A stretch of 64,000 nucleotides of DNA from Magnaporthiopsis rhizophila. Lineage: Eukaryota; Ascomycota; Sordariomycetes; Magnaporthales; Magnaporthaceae. The notes below the pieces were generated by a model, which saw only the letters and a list, made by a program, of their open reading frames with translations, made no database searches and had not been told where the DNA came from. The DNA lies in contig PYSS01000011.1 in the NCBI GenBank assembly GCA_003049465.1, positions 1-64,000 of the forward strand. Reading direction: 5' to 3'. Positions 1-14,144 of this stretch are shown here, in pieces. The position numbers and the translations under genes are program-made. Within the stretch, counting starts at the first letter, position 1. Every line of letters starts with the position of its first letter.

Positions 1-2888
1 ATGAAAACTTGGCACATTTTATTATTTGTTAAATGCTAAATAAATAATAAATTTAATAAAATTAGTTTTTCCAGGATTATAATTTTAGGATTAAGTATAA
101 AAAAAGATCGGAAAATGGATAAATGGATATTTTAAACTGCTAACCGGATTATAAAAATAAAATATTTTTAAAAATATATATAATTTTAATTTATAAAACA
201 AACAAATTTTTGGTTTTAATATAATAGGTGCTAATAAAAATTACGCTTTAAAAAAATGGACCTTTAAAAAAATCCAGCAAATTCACGGCCAAAAGGCTTA
301 TAAATACCAAAAAATAACCAAAACCTGGAAAAAATTACAGTAATACCACAAATTTATAAATATCCGAGCTATAATCCGAAAAATAATCAAAAATTATAAA
401 AATTGCGCCAAAAATAAAACCAGCAGGCACAAATCTTACAAATTATTATAACCCTTATCAGCATTTAGCAAAATATAGCAAAAAATTACGATAAATTTTG
501 TAATTAAGCTTTTTAAATTTTAAAAACCCTTAATAAACGTCCAATAAAATAATATTTTGGTAATAATAAATATATTTACCAAATATACCTTATTTTTATC
601 TTATAAAAAAAGCAGCAATATTATAAAACTAATATATATTTTTATCAGAAATATAATTTCGAAACACAAAATACCCGATAAATTAATTACGGATTAAAAT
701 AAACTATTTATAAACAAATTTTAAAAGGTTTTAATAGCCAAATTTGGAGCAAAATACGTATTATTAACAATTTATTATCCTAAAACGGATAAATAAACAA
801 AACAAATAAACCAAACCATAAAATAATATTTATATTATTATATTAATTATAAATAAATTAACTGGGTATAATTATTTTTTATAACCCAATTTGCTTATAA
901 TAATTTGGTATATATAAATATAAAAATTACCCTGTTTTTTGCAAATTATAAATTTATATTTACGGTATACAAAAAATCCAAAACAAAAAAAAATGCTTTA
1001 ATAATAAAAATACAGGTTATTAAAATAACCACATTATACAAATACTTGCAAAAAAAGCTTAAAAAGTTTCAAAAATGCATATTTATCCAAATAAATAAAT
1101 AAAAGCTTAAAAAACCAACTTTTAAAAAAAGGAATAACGTTTATCTTTTGCGCTGCAATATTAAAATAAAACGGCCAAATAATAAACTGAATTATAAAAA
1201 ATTCGGACCGTTTAAAATTAAAAATATAATTTTGCTAATTAATTACAAATTTTAATTATTACCAATTATAAAAATTTATCTTATTTTTTACGTTTTTTTG
1301 CTAAAATCGGCACCGCCTGGTTCGGAAAATACAAAATTAATAAAAATCAACCCAAATTAAAAATAGGAAATTAAAAAAATCCTTAATAATAAAATACGGT
1401 ACCGCAAATAATAGTATCTGGTTAAATGGATAAAATATAAATACAAATATAATATATGGAAAAAAAAACGAATTTTGGGAACTGCTAGAAAGCTTTATAA
1501 AAATATCGGCAAAAATAATTATAAAAAGGTTAGCAAAAAAAAGTATACTAAACGAACAAAAAGGCGTGAACCTTTTTGTTTGTTTAATTAGGTTACACTG
1601 GAAATTAAACCCAGAACCTTTCGATAAGGATCAAAAAATGCTACCGCTGTATTATACAATTTAAGGAAATTGTTAAAAGCCTATCAAATTTACCAAATTA
1701 AAAAAGGGTAAACAAATTAAGGTCATGATTAACCCTAAACTTGTCCCAACCGGGAAATAAAAAAGCAAAATCGGAAACGGATAAATTAAAAAAAGCAATA
1801 AAGGCAGGCAAGCCCGCTTGCACCGCCTCCTTTTGCTTAATGCGCTTTAACTTTTTTATATTATTAATTTCACAAAACAAAATACAAAACTTTTTTTTTA
1901 ACCAAAAAATTTTTTGTTTCCAAAAATGCTCGAGGCAATTATAAAAAGTGCAATGCTTTTTTTTATATAATTATCAAAAATTTGGCGCTTTTCCTTAATA
2001 GCCCTAACCTTGGCCTTTATTTATTAATATTAATAACTAATAATATAAAGCTGTACCAAAAAAAAACCGAAAATATTGCACCCAAAATAATTAATGCAAA
2101 AATATTTCACGTAACAAAACGAGTCCTGAAAAATAGCAAAATATTTTTTCCTTTTAAAAACCTTATAACAATAAAAGCAAAAAAGTATTATAACAGAAAA
2201 TGCAAAAACCAAAGCAAATAAATCCTTATACTGAAGGGTTTCTTTCGCAAAAGGGCATTTCTGTACCTAACCAGATATTTTATTATCGCTAAAATGGGTA
2301 AAAAAAAAAGGAAATTTACCAACCGATAAAAAAAAGGAAAAAAAAATATAGTTATAGCCAAAAATGTTTGGCCTTAAAAAGGGAACCTAATATTATAACC
2401 ATGCTCTACCCGAAAAGGATAGGAGGGCTGGGGCTAACCCCCAATGCTATGCCTTAATTCCGCGGCGGGGCAGTATAATAAATTATATAATTTTAGGAGG
2501 ATTTTTGGATTTATTGGCAAGGATAACAGATTTATAGATCCAAAAAAGGATTTTTGGATCTGTTAGCAAAAATAACAGATCCGCAAATCCAAAAAAGGAT
2601 CTCTGGATTTGTTAATAAAAATAACAGATCCACAAATCCAAAAAAACCTAGTAGGAAAATGTCCGATTATAAAAAGGACGGATTTCCCAGGTACTAAAAT
2701 AGTTCTTAACTGAGGCCTTGGTATTAGTTAACCTAAATTAGTTTCGAAATACCCTTTTGAGCAAATAATAACAGATAACGTTCCTACCAAACCCCAAATT
2801 ATGTGCAAAGCGACCTTATAAAACCAGTACTGCTTAACACCGCCTTTAGGTGCCCCACCCTAGGAGCAGAAGGCCTGTGATTATAACA
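1..2888 (+). mobile_element. Ty3/Gypsy element A, 3' part, RIP-degraded
   Basis: This is the right-hand part of an LTR retrotransposon whose left part lies outside the window. At about 290-900 the plus strand still reads as a Gypsy integrase: a decayed H2C2 finger region (about 380-450) and then a core ending in a stretch like YHPQTDxQT and, near 870-900, a remnant of the QFAYN motif. Many codons are TAA or TAG, and changes fit C-to-T/G-to-A transitions, so RIP is the likely cause. No intact gene remains. The element ends in the LTR at 2391-2888. It is oriented opposite to related elements B and C. Confidence 0.8.
2391..2888 (+). repeat. 3' LTR of element A (498 bp)
   Basis: The right end (about 2707-2888) matches the ends of the LTRs at 14145-14617 (same strand) and at 3159, 14923 and 21963 (opposite strand), including the GTACTG and CTAGGAGCAGA segments. 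It runs from a decayed TG (TATTATAACC) to TAACA. The middle (about 2505-2645) holds three or four tandem, partly palindromic copies of a unit built on GGATCTGTT...AACAGATCC, which is shared with the LTR at 14145 but not with element C. Confidence 0.75.
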
Positions 2889-3158
2889 TTATATAAAAAT
2901 AGGGGTTTTTATTGGTAAAGAATATAATAAAACAAAAAATGCTGGTACGATTTGTGCGTTATATTGGTTTTCGAAATTATCCACAAAAAGGTTGGATGAG
3001 GAAAAAAAAGGGAAATAAAAGGGGGATAATATTTCCCAAAATTGGGAAATGGTGAAATTTATTACTGCTTGTTTTGCTGCTTGGGATATTAAAAAAAAAT
3101 CATCGTGGGTGTCCTGTTGTTTTATGCTTTTCCTCCGCGGATATCAGGGCTGATTTAA
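2889..3158. other. AT-rich spacer between elements A and B
   Basis: This stretch has no LTR or coding similarity that I can recognise. It may be a remnant of the site into which the elements inserted, or a piece of another element. Confidence 0.4.
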
Positions 3159-3594
3159 TATTACAAGTACAGGCTTTTTGCTTTTAGGGTCGGTGTTAAA
3201 CAGTACTGGTCTTGCAAGGTTGATTTGCATATGATTTGGGGTCTGGTAAGAACTATTATTTGTTATTGCTTGCCCAAAGGGTTGCCTTGGAGCTAATTTA
3301 GGTTAACTGATACCAAAGCTTCAGTTAAAACTATTTATTTTGCTAGAAAGTTCTGTTTTTATTTATAAACGGATAACCTTTTTATTAAATTCCTTAATCT
3401 GTGATTTGCTTGCGAATTATAAATTACTTTTTTAATCTGTGATCTGCCAACAGATTATAAATCACCTTGGGTTATATAACCCTGTTAGCCTGGCTTTGCC
3501 CATTTGGCCCCTGGCCTTTATAGGTGCAGGGTAAAAATTTCTTACTAAGGTTTAATCCCAGCCCTTCTGTTCTTTACCCGTTATGGTTATAATA
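3159..3594 (-). repeat. LTR of element B (436 bp)
   Basis: It aligns with the LTR at 14923-15387 from its decayed TGTTACAA start to its GGTTATAATA end. The centre differs: it holds a near-duplicate built on CTGTGATYTG and ATTATAAATYAC (about 3395-3465) in place of the unit found in element C. Confidence 0.7.
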
Positions 3595-6452
3595 CCAGGT
3601 CCCTTTTTTTAAGCCAAATCCTTTTGGCCACTTTTGCAGCCTGGTTTTTTTGTTTGGTAAATATTTTTTTCCTTTACCACTCTGCTACTTTTTGGTTTTA
3701 ATACAATATCCGGTCAGATTTCCAAAAAAATCCGCTATTTTGTTATTATTGCATTATAAGGATTTGCTTTTTGCAATTTTTATTTTTATTTTTTTTATGC
3801 CTTTTTATTTTTATTATTACAAAATCTTTAAATGTAAAAAACATTTTGTTTCTTTTTAGAACTTATTTTATTGCATGAAATATTTTTATATTAACCGTTT
3901 TTTTTGCAACGTTTTAAATTTGTTCCCCGAAAACCTTTTTTTTTACAGCGCCTAACATTTTCGTTTGAAAGCGGAATTAAAAATTGCTAAAAAAAAAGTG
4001 CGGATTTTTTGGCCAAAATTAAGCATTTGCAAAAACAAAAAAAACAGTAGCGCGAAAAATTAACCTGTGCTATTCGGTATAGGATCGATAATATTGTGAA
4101 ATTGGAACAGATTAAACGGGAGAAAGCCACAAAAATGGTTATTTTTATTCTTTTTAATTTTCCGCTTTTCGGGTTCCTTTTATTACCTTTTAATTAGGCA
4201 GATTTTGGGGTTATTTCCGACCCTAACCTATTTGCCTTTTTTTAATCCGGTTAATTATTTTTTTTTTTTAATAATTTTTTTTTTTTGCATAATATAATAG
4301 TAGCATATTTGTTTCTTAAACGAAAAGTTTTGGGTTTAACTTTTAATATAACCTAATTAAATCAACGGAAAGGTTTATGCCTTTTTATTTGTTTGGCGCG
4401 TTTTTTTTGCTAATTTTTTCATAATTGCTCCTATTAATATTTTTATAAAACTTTTTAATAATTTATAAGGCTTATTTTCTTTTCCTATATATTATATTTA
4501 TAACTATACCCTGCCTGTTTAATTAAATACTATTATTTGCAATAGCGTACCTTATTATTAAGGATTTCCTCGATTTTTTATTTCTGGTTTGGGTCGATTT
4601 TTATTAATTTTGTGCTTTTTAAACCAGGTAATGCTGGTTTTAATAAGGAAATATAAAAAATAGGGTGGATTTTTATAATTAAAGGTAATTAAAATTTATA
4701 ATTAACTATCGAAATTGCTTTTTTAATTTTGAACGGTTCGAATTTTTTATAATCCATTTTATTATTTAGCCATTTTGTTTTAATATTGCGGTGCAAAAAA
4801 TAAATATTATTCCTTTTTTTAAAAGTTGGTTTTTTAAGCTTTGTTTTATTTGTTTGGATGGATATGCATTTTTGAAACTTTTTAAATTTTTTTTATAAAT
4901 ATTTATATAATTTGGTTATTTTTATAACCTGTATTTCTGCTATTGAAGCATTTTTTTGGTTTTAGATTCCTTATACATTATAAATATAAACCTATAATTT
5001 GCAAAAAATGGGGTAATTCCCGTATTTTTACATATCGAACTGTTATAAACAAATTAAGCTATAAAAAATAATTATACCCAGTTAATTTATATATAGTTAA
5101 TATAATAATATTACTATTACTTTATAGTTTAATTTATTTGCTTTGTTTATTTATCCGTTTTAGGATAATAAATTATTAATAATATATACTTTATTCTGAG
5201 TTTGGCCATTAAATCTTTTCAGAACTTATTTACAAATAATTTATCTCGATTTATAATCAATTTATCGGGCATTTCGTATTTTAAAATCACATTCCGGATA
5301 AAAATATATGCTAATTTTATAATATTGCTGCTTTTATATAAAATAAAAATAATGCATATTTTATAAGCTTATTACCCATTTTTAAAATATTATTATACTG
5401 GATATTTATCAAAAGCTTTTTCAATTTAAAAAGTTTAACCACAAAATTTAATATAACTTTTTGCTATACCTTATTAAGCACCGGCAAAAATTAAAATAAT
5501 TTATAAGGTTTATACCTGCTGGCTTTATTTTTAGCGCAGCTTTCGCAATTTTTTATTATTTTTCGGATTATAATTTGGGTTTTTATAACCCTATAATACT
5601 ATTACAGCCTTTTCCAGGTTTTGGTTACCTTTTAATAATTATAAATTAATTGGTTATAAATTTGCTGGATTTTTTTAGGGATTTTTTTTTAACGTACGGT
5701 TTTTATTAGCACGCATTATACTGGTATTAAAAATCCGTTTAGTTTCTGTATTAGAATTATGTGCATTTTTAATAGCGCTTTATTTTTATGGTTTAATTTC
5801 CGGCTTAAAGCATTCGCCTTTCCGTTTTCCAAACCTTTTTTATATTTGATCCGGAGGTTATAATCCTAAAAAAATTAGCTTTACCGGATTTATCATTTAT
5901 TTAACGTTTGGCAAATAATAAAATGTACAAAACTTTTATAATCCGTATAAATTATAACCTAATAATTTGTTTAGCACAGGTATATTTTCCATTTTTCCAA
6001 TGCTCGAATAATAATTATAAGCTTTTTATTATAAATCGGATAATTTAATTCTGATTTGTTCAGTTTATGCAGTAAAAAAAGCAAAAGTACAATTTTTTAT
6101 TATCCTTTCGTTAATTAAATTAAACCCCGATCGCAAAATCCAATGAATCGGTTTTAACCTTAAAAGGTTTGTTTGGGTTTGGTAAAATTAATACTGGTTT
6201 TTATATTATAACGTTTTTTAATAGGTTAAAAGCCTTTTATTTTTGCGTTTCCCAATGAAACTGGTGGTTATTTTTGCTAAAATTCGTAAATCAAAGCGCT
6301 ATTTTTCTAAAATTCCGGATAAATCGTTGGTAAAAGTTTAAAAAGCCCAAAAAGTTTCGTATTTTTTTAATATTGATTAATTCGGGCTATTTTTTTATAA
6401 CCTGTACTTTTTTGGGTTTTATCCGTATTTAACCCGATATAATTATATAGCT

Positions 6453-6641
6453 TGTTACGGATCCGTGCTGGGCACGGATCATATAACCCAAAGGTGCTCC
6501 CTGGGCCAGAACTCCTATATATAAGGATCGCCTCGGGCCCTCCAAAGGCAAGGCCCGATTCTACCCTTTTCCTCCTTATTTTATAAAATAACACCATTTT
6601 GGCACCTATTAAACAACCCTTTTATGGCCTAACTTATTACA
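6453..6641 (+). repeat. 5' LTR of element D (189 bp)
   Basis: It starts TGTTACGGATCC and ends TTATTACA. Nine-base inverted arms GATCCGTGC/GCACGGATC lie near the start, a TATATA tract near 6515, and AACACCATTTTGGCACC near 6588. It has the same length as its partner at 13394. Confidence 0.85.
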
Positions 6642-9600
6642 TTTTTACAAGATTTTTTCCGCAATAGCGGATTATACTGAAAAACCTACGGAACGGGCAA
6701 TTTTTCCGGGGATTACGGAGCCTTTCCCACCGAGCCACACTATGCATCAAAAGCACCGCAAGCTAATATCCATAATAAACCTGCAATAATAATTAAAAAA
6801 AAAATTACCGAATAGATAAAATAACTCGGCATAAATAATGCAAAAGTTTAAAACCCCAGCTTTTTAAATCCGGCATTTTTTTAATAATTCCTTTATAAAC
6901 CTGGATAATTATCCAAATATTAGGTAATGTACCAGTATATTTATATATTTCCGATAAAAAGCTAACCAACAAAATTAATATATCAAAATATAAACTGCTA
7001 AAAAAGCCCTTATTATACGGAGGTAACGGAAGCTTTTTTATGGTTTGGAAACAATCAATCAGCTATGAATTCCAAAAAATGCAAAATTTATCGGCAATAA
7101 CAGAAACCAGTTCGAATATATCTGGGTATACCTAACCCCAAATATTTAAACAGTTGCGCATAATTATTACAAATATAAAAAAGGCACAGGAGCTTTTTAT
7201 AACCTAACCAAATTCCTCCAATATTTGACCGAAATGTTTAATAACCCGCTTAAATAATAACAAGCACTGGCACGCCTGAAAATACTCAGAGTAAAAAAAA
7301 TCTAACCGTTTAACATTTTTTTATACTTTTTAAAAAGGAATTTGCAGCAGCAGGCGGCCTGAATTGGTTAAAAAAGGTCAAAATCAATTATTTTAAACCC
7401 AGGGTGTTACACCGGATCCGGAAGGCTTCCGTAAAACAATTAGATAAAATTAGCTTATATGGCCATATAATCGAAATATTTTAAATAATTGCATAGAAAA
7501 ACGTGAAAATAATCGATATAAAATAGCGCTTTTATTATAACAATCCATTTATTAGCATTTCGCCCCCGGTTATAAATAAAAACAATAATATCCAAATAGC
7601 AGTGGGAAATATGCAGCCTAAACCAAAAAAAACCTAAAAATAATAAAAGTAAAAGCGGTAAAAAAAACCCAGCAAACCATTTGGGCCACCCCGGAAAAAA
7701 TAAAAATCAGGCGGAAAAAAAAGCATATTATTATTGCGGCAAAATGGAACATATATCCAAAATTTGCAAATTTCTCCCAATTATTAAACTATAGGCCGAT
7801 ATAACTTAAACCATTACCGAAAAAAGGACCGAGGCGGAAAACAAATAATCCCTGGTGCAAATTTTAGCCGGGGAAAAAAATATAATAATCAAAATAATAT
7901 ATCGGATTAATATTTAGCAAATAATAAGCGGCAAATTTAAAAAAGATTAAATAAAATATAAATGGATTATCCTTTATTATTTTTGTAATTTTTAATAATT
8001 ATTGTTTTATTAATGCACAAATTAATATAAGTTATAATTATTATACCGTTATAAGCAAAAGCCTCGTAATAAAGCTGCGAATAAAACAGGTATACCTTAA
8101 TACACCAAAAATATTAAGGTTAATTTTGGGGCATACAAAAATATCCATTAAATATATAACTAAATACCAGATAAATATTAACAGTTAAATATTAATAATA
8201 GCTTTTTATATTATCCCGGAAATATCCAGAAATATAATTTTAAAATTGCTATAAATAAAATATAAAAAAATAATATTCGATCTATAAGCAATAAAAGCTC
8301 CGGATCGAAACTAAAAAAAATATAATGGTAAAGGATTTACGGTACCGGATTTAAAACAAAAATAAACCCACCCTAACCATTGCAAGCTGGTTCACAGCAA
8401 TTTACTAATCCCACCGATAATAATAAAGCAAAAATAACCAAAAATTTTGTGCAACATTATTATAAAAAATAATAAAAATTATCCAAATTATAACCCCCAC
8501 CGCACCGATAATATTTTACCCAAAAAATAAATACGGCCTACCCAAACTGTTAGCAAAAAAACTAATAATTAGGCTTTAAAAAAGGGCACAGTCCTTTTAA
8601 AATTGGCGAAATTTGCAAATCTGTTCGATAAAAAAAAAGGTAACGGGCCTGCCATTTTACCGGGGCAATTTAAACCATTATATTATATTAAAATTGGACC
8701 TATAAAAATATATACCGGACCTTTCCCACGGTAAATTATATAATATGTTACGGAATTAACTGATTAATTTAAAAAAACAGATTATCGAATTTATAAATAA
8801 AAAATAGGTATACGCCAGCTTTTTACCGATAGCGGTATTAATACTGATAATAAAAAAGCCTGGAGGAGGATAATACTTATATATGAATTAGAAAGCCCTA
8901 AATAATATTATCCAATATAACCGTTACTTTTTCCCATTAATAAAAAAAATGTTACGAAATATAGCCAAAATGTAATAATTTATAAAAATAAATATACAAA
9001 TAGCCTTTTATAGAATTAGAATAACAAAAGGCCAAAAATACCTTATAACGTTTATAATCCGATTTGGGCTATTCGAATGGCTCATATACCTCTTCAGATT
9101 TGCCAGGATGCCAGTAATATTCCAAAAATATATTAATAAGATACTGGCAAATATTTTGGGCAATTATATCACGGTATACCTAAATAAAATCCTGGTATAT
9201 ACATTAAGCATGTGCCAGAATTATAAAAATAAGGTCCGAATAGTGCTATAATGTTTAAAAAATACAGGTTTAAACCTGGATCTAGCTAAAAATGCTTTTG
9301 CAATAATAAAAATAAAATACCTAGGCTATATTGTAAAACTGGGGTAGGGATATAAGCTTATCCCGAAAAAATCCGCGCAATTCGCAAATAAAAAGCACCC
9401 CGAAAATTAAAAAAATTATAAAGGTTTTTGGGATTTGCCAATTTTACCGCGATTTTATCAACCAATACTCCGAAAAAGCAGCGCCACTGGTAATTTTAAC
9501 GAAAAAAAGGGACACTATTTAAATGGATACCGGAAATTAATGCGGTATTCGAGGCGATAAAACAAGCCTTTTTCCAAATTCCGGTTCTGGCGCAATAAAA

Positions 9601-12600
9601 CCCAAACCTGAAAATATGTATCGAAACAAACTGCTCCGGAAAAATACTTGGAAAATGCTTTTCCTAATAAAGCAAAAGCGGGTTATAGTTTTTAATGGTA
9701 TTTTATTTAGCTAAATTAACAAAGCGCAAAAATTATACTATTTACGATAAAAAATTATTAATAGTAATAATATACTTTAAAATATAGGAAACGAAGCTTA
9801 AAAATGTACGAAATTTGTTTTTTATTTTTATAAATTACAAAATTTTAAAATATTTCCTAAAATTCCAAATTATAACCGAAAAACAGGTAAAATAGGCGGA
9901 AATATTATTATTTAGCTATAATTTATAATATAGGCCAAAAAAATATACTATTATCCCGGATATATTTTCCAGGCAAAAGCAAAACAAATTAGGCTTTACC
10001 CGGAAAACCACCCTTTTTAATCCAATAATACCATATACGGAAATAATAATTTTAGAAAACCAGGATAAGAAACTTAAAAATAATATGCTAAAAATGCAAA
10101 TAAATTTAAAAAATACCCCAATAAAAAGGGCAAACCAAAAAAAGCAATAGCCGAATAGCATCCCAATAGGGAATCAGCTGTTCGAAAATTATAAACTAGC
10201 AATATTATAAAAAACGGCACTTAAAAATAATAAGGTATACCATTATAAATATCGGGCAATAAAGGAAAACGCAAAACGATTCTCCCCAAAAACCGAAATA
10301 AAAGCACCAATTACAAACTGTTCCTTATCAGTAAACAGGGCGCTCCAATTAAAAATCGGCTATAATTTCCAAATTAAAAACCTTTAATTATAGCTATATT
10401 GCAAAAAATATATATATTACCAATAATAAAATATACGGGAAAAAATAACATTTACAAAATCCTGCAGCACAATTATTATTAAAACGGTATAACCAAAAAT
10501 ACGGCCCGGTTTGTGCAAAATTGCAATATATACCGCAAATTATAACCGTTCCGGCAATGCAAATAAAATAAGGTTTATTACGGTTTTTACCGGTCCCGGA
10601 TCGGTTTTAAAAACAAATATTAATAAATTTTATAACCGGCCTTTTGGCATTTAAAAATGGGGCATTAATATATTTAATGGTAATTATTAACAAATTATTC
10701 AAATATATATAACTAAAAGCTATAATATTTATAATATCCGAAATATGCGCCGCACATTTCAAAAAATACTGGTGGCAATTCCGTGGCTTTTTTAAAAAAA
10801 AATTATCAGCAATTGCAAATTGAACTAAATAAAAAGCTTTTAAATAAAGCTATACCGTTTAATCGGTATAAAATAATTATTATCCACCTTTTTTTACCCA
10901 TAAACGAACGGCAGCATAAAAAGGATAAATCAAAAAATATAATATTATATACGGTGCATAATTATATTTACTTAAAAAAATTGGCCAAAATATATAATCG
11001 CCTGTTAATTAATAATAAATAATAAAAATTTATCCATAACAGGCTATAATTTAAATAAACTATTGCTGAAATACAATATCGATCCGGTTCCGAAAAAGGG
11101 GGAACCAGAAAAAATACCCCGCAAAAGCAAAAAAAAGGGCTAAATTTATAGCACATTTAAGGAAAGACGTTAACCTGGCAAAAACGGTAACAATATTTGT
11201 ACAGTAATAGCAAAAATTTAACACAAACAAGCTCTATAAACCAACGGAACAGTACAAAATCGGAAACAAAATATAATTATTTTTAAAAAATATCAAAATA
11301 AATAGGCCCAATAAAAATTGGACTGGATTGCCAATAAATATGAAATGGTAACGGTTCGTTGCTTATTTATAATTATTTTGGATATATTAAAAAGGATATA
11401 TTTTATATTCCTTATCAAACTTATAAAACGGGCAGCAGCCAACCTGCTGCTTTTATAAATAAAAATAAATATAAAACCAAAACCGGTACTAATTTTTTTC
11501 GAAGAAATAGGGAAATATACCTAAAATAGAAAATGGAAAAGATTTTTTCCGCTAAAAATAATAAAAACAGGGCCAAAAAAACGGCCCAAAACACCAGGTC
11601 CTTATTAAATAAATAAATAAAACACAACACCGCCATATGAAAACCTTTAAAAAAACCGATAAAAACAAAAGCATTAGATAAGTTCAAAGCGCAATAGGGC
11701 AGTGCCAAAACGAATAACGGCCCAAAAGCACCACAAATACGCATAGCACGTGAAAAAAAAGCAGGTAAAAAAAAGGGGGGGCATACCAACTATAATAAAA
11801 CTCGATTAATTACCTAATAATAAACATACCGGCCAAAAAAAAAGGAGGGGAGATAGGGAAACGGGCAGGGATAAACCGGAACCGAAAAACACCCTATTTT
11901 ATATAATTATTATTATAAAGGTTATCCTAATTAACAAAACCGCAGCAGTTGTACAAAAATAGGGTATTTTTGGGGCGGCAACCAGATAGGCACGGATAAG
12001 CCCCACCCCAGCGCGCAAAAAAATGTAAAAAATACGCATACCCAAAATATTACCGGATTCAAGGCGATAATAGTTGGAAGCCTGGGCAAAAATAGTTAAA
12101 ATATCCGCGATTTACTGCTAAATTTGCTGTATAGATAAATTAAAGGCATTATAACACCAGAGCGCCTTATTATAGCAATATTAAGCATATTATTATAATA
12201 ATTATTCAGCCACTAATATAACAAAAAAAGGGAAAAAAATTTATTTCCATTATAACCAGAATATGGCCAAAAGCGTTAAATTAATTAGCCATTTTATTAA
12301 TATAACCGCCCCAAAACGGAATTAATAATATAATCCCAACAATAAAAGCAGAACTGGGATCGGAGGCGGCAAAACTGTTACCATAACAGCAAAAAAATTA
12401 AAAAAAAAAAACCAATATGCTTATTGCTAATGCGCCTTGTTAAGCTGCGCCTGCCAATATCGGTGAAGCTTATAAAATACCTAAATAAACACAGCATTTT
12501 TCCGGCCAGTACCAAAACCGCTATCGGTACCGCGTTTAACAGGTACCAAAAAAATAACGATATGCTTTTTACCGGTTATAATAAATTTAAGCACTTTATC

Positions 12601-13393
12601 GGCGCAACAAAATCGAGGGCTAATAGCATAAAATATATTAAAATACTTGTATATTATTTTATTTTTATAACAGGTATCACACATCGCAACCATACAAAAA
12701 ATAATACAATTATAAACTTTACTCGATTTATAAACCTATTATTCACGGTTAGCAAAAAACAAAAATTCAAAATAACACCGACCAGATTTATAATTATGCA
12801 CCGAACATATGAAATCAGCAAAAATCGCAGCACTACAGCATTTTTATTATCAGAATTACTTTCAACCTTAAGGGTACCGGTTAAGCACCAGGTTTTAAAA
12901 AAAAATCCTCACCGGAACCTTCTGAAAAAGGTTAAAAATTCCGGCAGCAGCGGCCATATTACAATTAAAATTCAAAACAAAATAAATTAAACGGTTATAA
13001 AAAAAAGCAGTGCTGTAAAAAAATGGGATAAAAAAATCAAAAATACAAGCAAAAAAAACAGGCAAAAAGGGAAAAAAAAATTAAAAAAAGGAGCGGACAA
13101 AAGGAAAAAAAAGGAACAATATAAAACCTGTCCAATAACGCAAAAATCCCGCCCAAATTAAAAAAGGAAAGCACAAAAAACAACACCAATAACTTATAAA
13201 ACAGGAACGAAAAAAAGGATAACAACTCCACCAAGGGCAAACTAAGGGCAAACTAACAAAAAGAAAAATACAAAAATAAACCCAACCGAAAACCCGCAAA
13301 TAACCAATATAATCCCCAAAGAAGCACAACAAATAAAACTATCACAACCAAACCCGGCCGGAAAAAAAGAATACACGGCGAAAAAAGGGGCTA

Positions 13394-13582
13394 TATTACG
13401 GATCCGTGCTGGGCACGGATCATATAACCCAAAAATGCTCCCTGGGCCAAAACTCCTATATATAGGGGTTGCCTCAAACCTTTCAAAGGCAAGGCCCGAT
13501 TTTACCCTTTTCCTCCTTATTTTATAAAATAACACCATTTTGGCACCCACCAGACAATCCTTTTGTGGCCTGACCTATCATA
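13394..13582 (+). repeat. 3' LTR of element D (189 bp)
   Basis: It is a direct copy of 6453-6641. Differences are mostly transitions, for example TGTTACGG to TATTACGG and GGTGCTCC to AATGCTCC. It keeps the 9-bp inverted arms around 13402-13422. Confidence 0.85.
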
Positions 13583-14144
13583 TACCTTAAAAAAATAACT
13601 TTTTATATATGCTATGCACATTTTTCGGGTTTAATTAAAAATTTTGCGTTTTGCAACTTTTGCAAAATTTTATGCATATATTTTTTATGCTTTTTTAGCA
13701 TTTCCGAAAAAATTAGGATATTATCCAGGTAAATAAATGCATAAATATTTAGGTATTTTTATAATATATGGTTAATTATTCGTTAAAAAATGGCTGGTGC
13801 ATTAATAAATTTAAAAATTATCACCAGTAATTTGTATATTTCCAGCTGTATCCGAAAAGCGGTTTTTTATTTATTTTTTTCCTTAATTTTTAATAAACTA
13901 TACATTTTGCATAAGTTTAAAATTATAAATTATTTAGCTTTACCAAATTTGTTTTGCAATTTGTTAATAAAAAGTGAAAAATACCGATCTTTTATTATAG
14001 CCTCATGTAATAGGCGGTAATTAATATATATCCGTTTTTTCCCATTTTTTTGGGGATAAATAATATTTTATATCCCATAAAAAAATCCAATAATCGGATA
14101 ATGCCTTATTTCAGGTTTTTTGCAAATTATTTTTGCAATAACCT

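Larger units (their letters stand above)
6453..13582 (+). mobile_element. Ty3/Gypsy element D, complete but RIP-degraded
   Basis: The element is bounded by two direct 189-bp repeats (6453-6641 and 13394-13582) and lies inside element B. Plus-strand remnants follow Gypsy order. A gag zinc knuckle lies at about 7725-7770 (YYCGKxxHxxxxC, its first Cys changed to Tyr, a G-to-A change). Reverse transcriptase spans about 8700-9310, with the catalytic motif decayed to YLNKILVYT near 9175-9200. RNase H lies near 9590-9650. The 'RP...PDIFSR' linker is near 9930-9980, and the integrase H2C2 finger with a following PLPVP-like segment is at about 10450-10620. The flanks TAGCT (left) and TACCT (right) match at 4 of 5 positions, as expected for an aged target-site duplication. 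Confidence 0.85.
3159..14144 (-). mobile_element. Ty3/Gypsy element B, interrupted by element D
   Basis: Element B lies on the minus strand and is split into 3159-6452 and 13583-14144. The left piece has an LTR (3159-3594) and an integrase (about 4990-5640) with a readable H2C2 finger, a core and a YHPQTD-like motif. The right piece (from 13583) encodes reverse transcriptase, with the decayed catalytic motif reading YLDN at about 13720-13733. The sequence just before 6453 and just after 13582 is contiguous in element C (about 18230-18290), which proves the interruption. Its upstream part (protease, gag, 5' LTR) is missing beyond 14144, where element E starts. All frames carry many stops. Confidence 0.8.

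Noticed and set aside
905..3859. Short open frames in the left AT-rich region
   Set aside because: Low-complexity chance frames within decayed LTR elements.
11421..12990. Open frames of 122 and 188 codons inside element D
   Set aside because: They lie in AT-rich, RIP-mutated transposon DNA, have no domain, and are rich in Lys/Asn/Ile or Phe/Leu as expected by chance.
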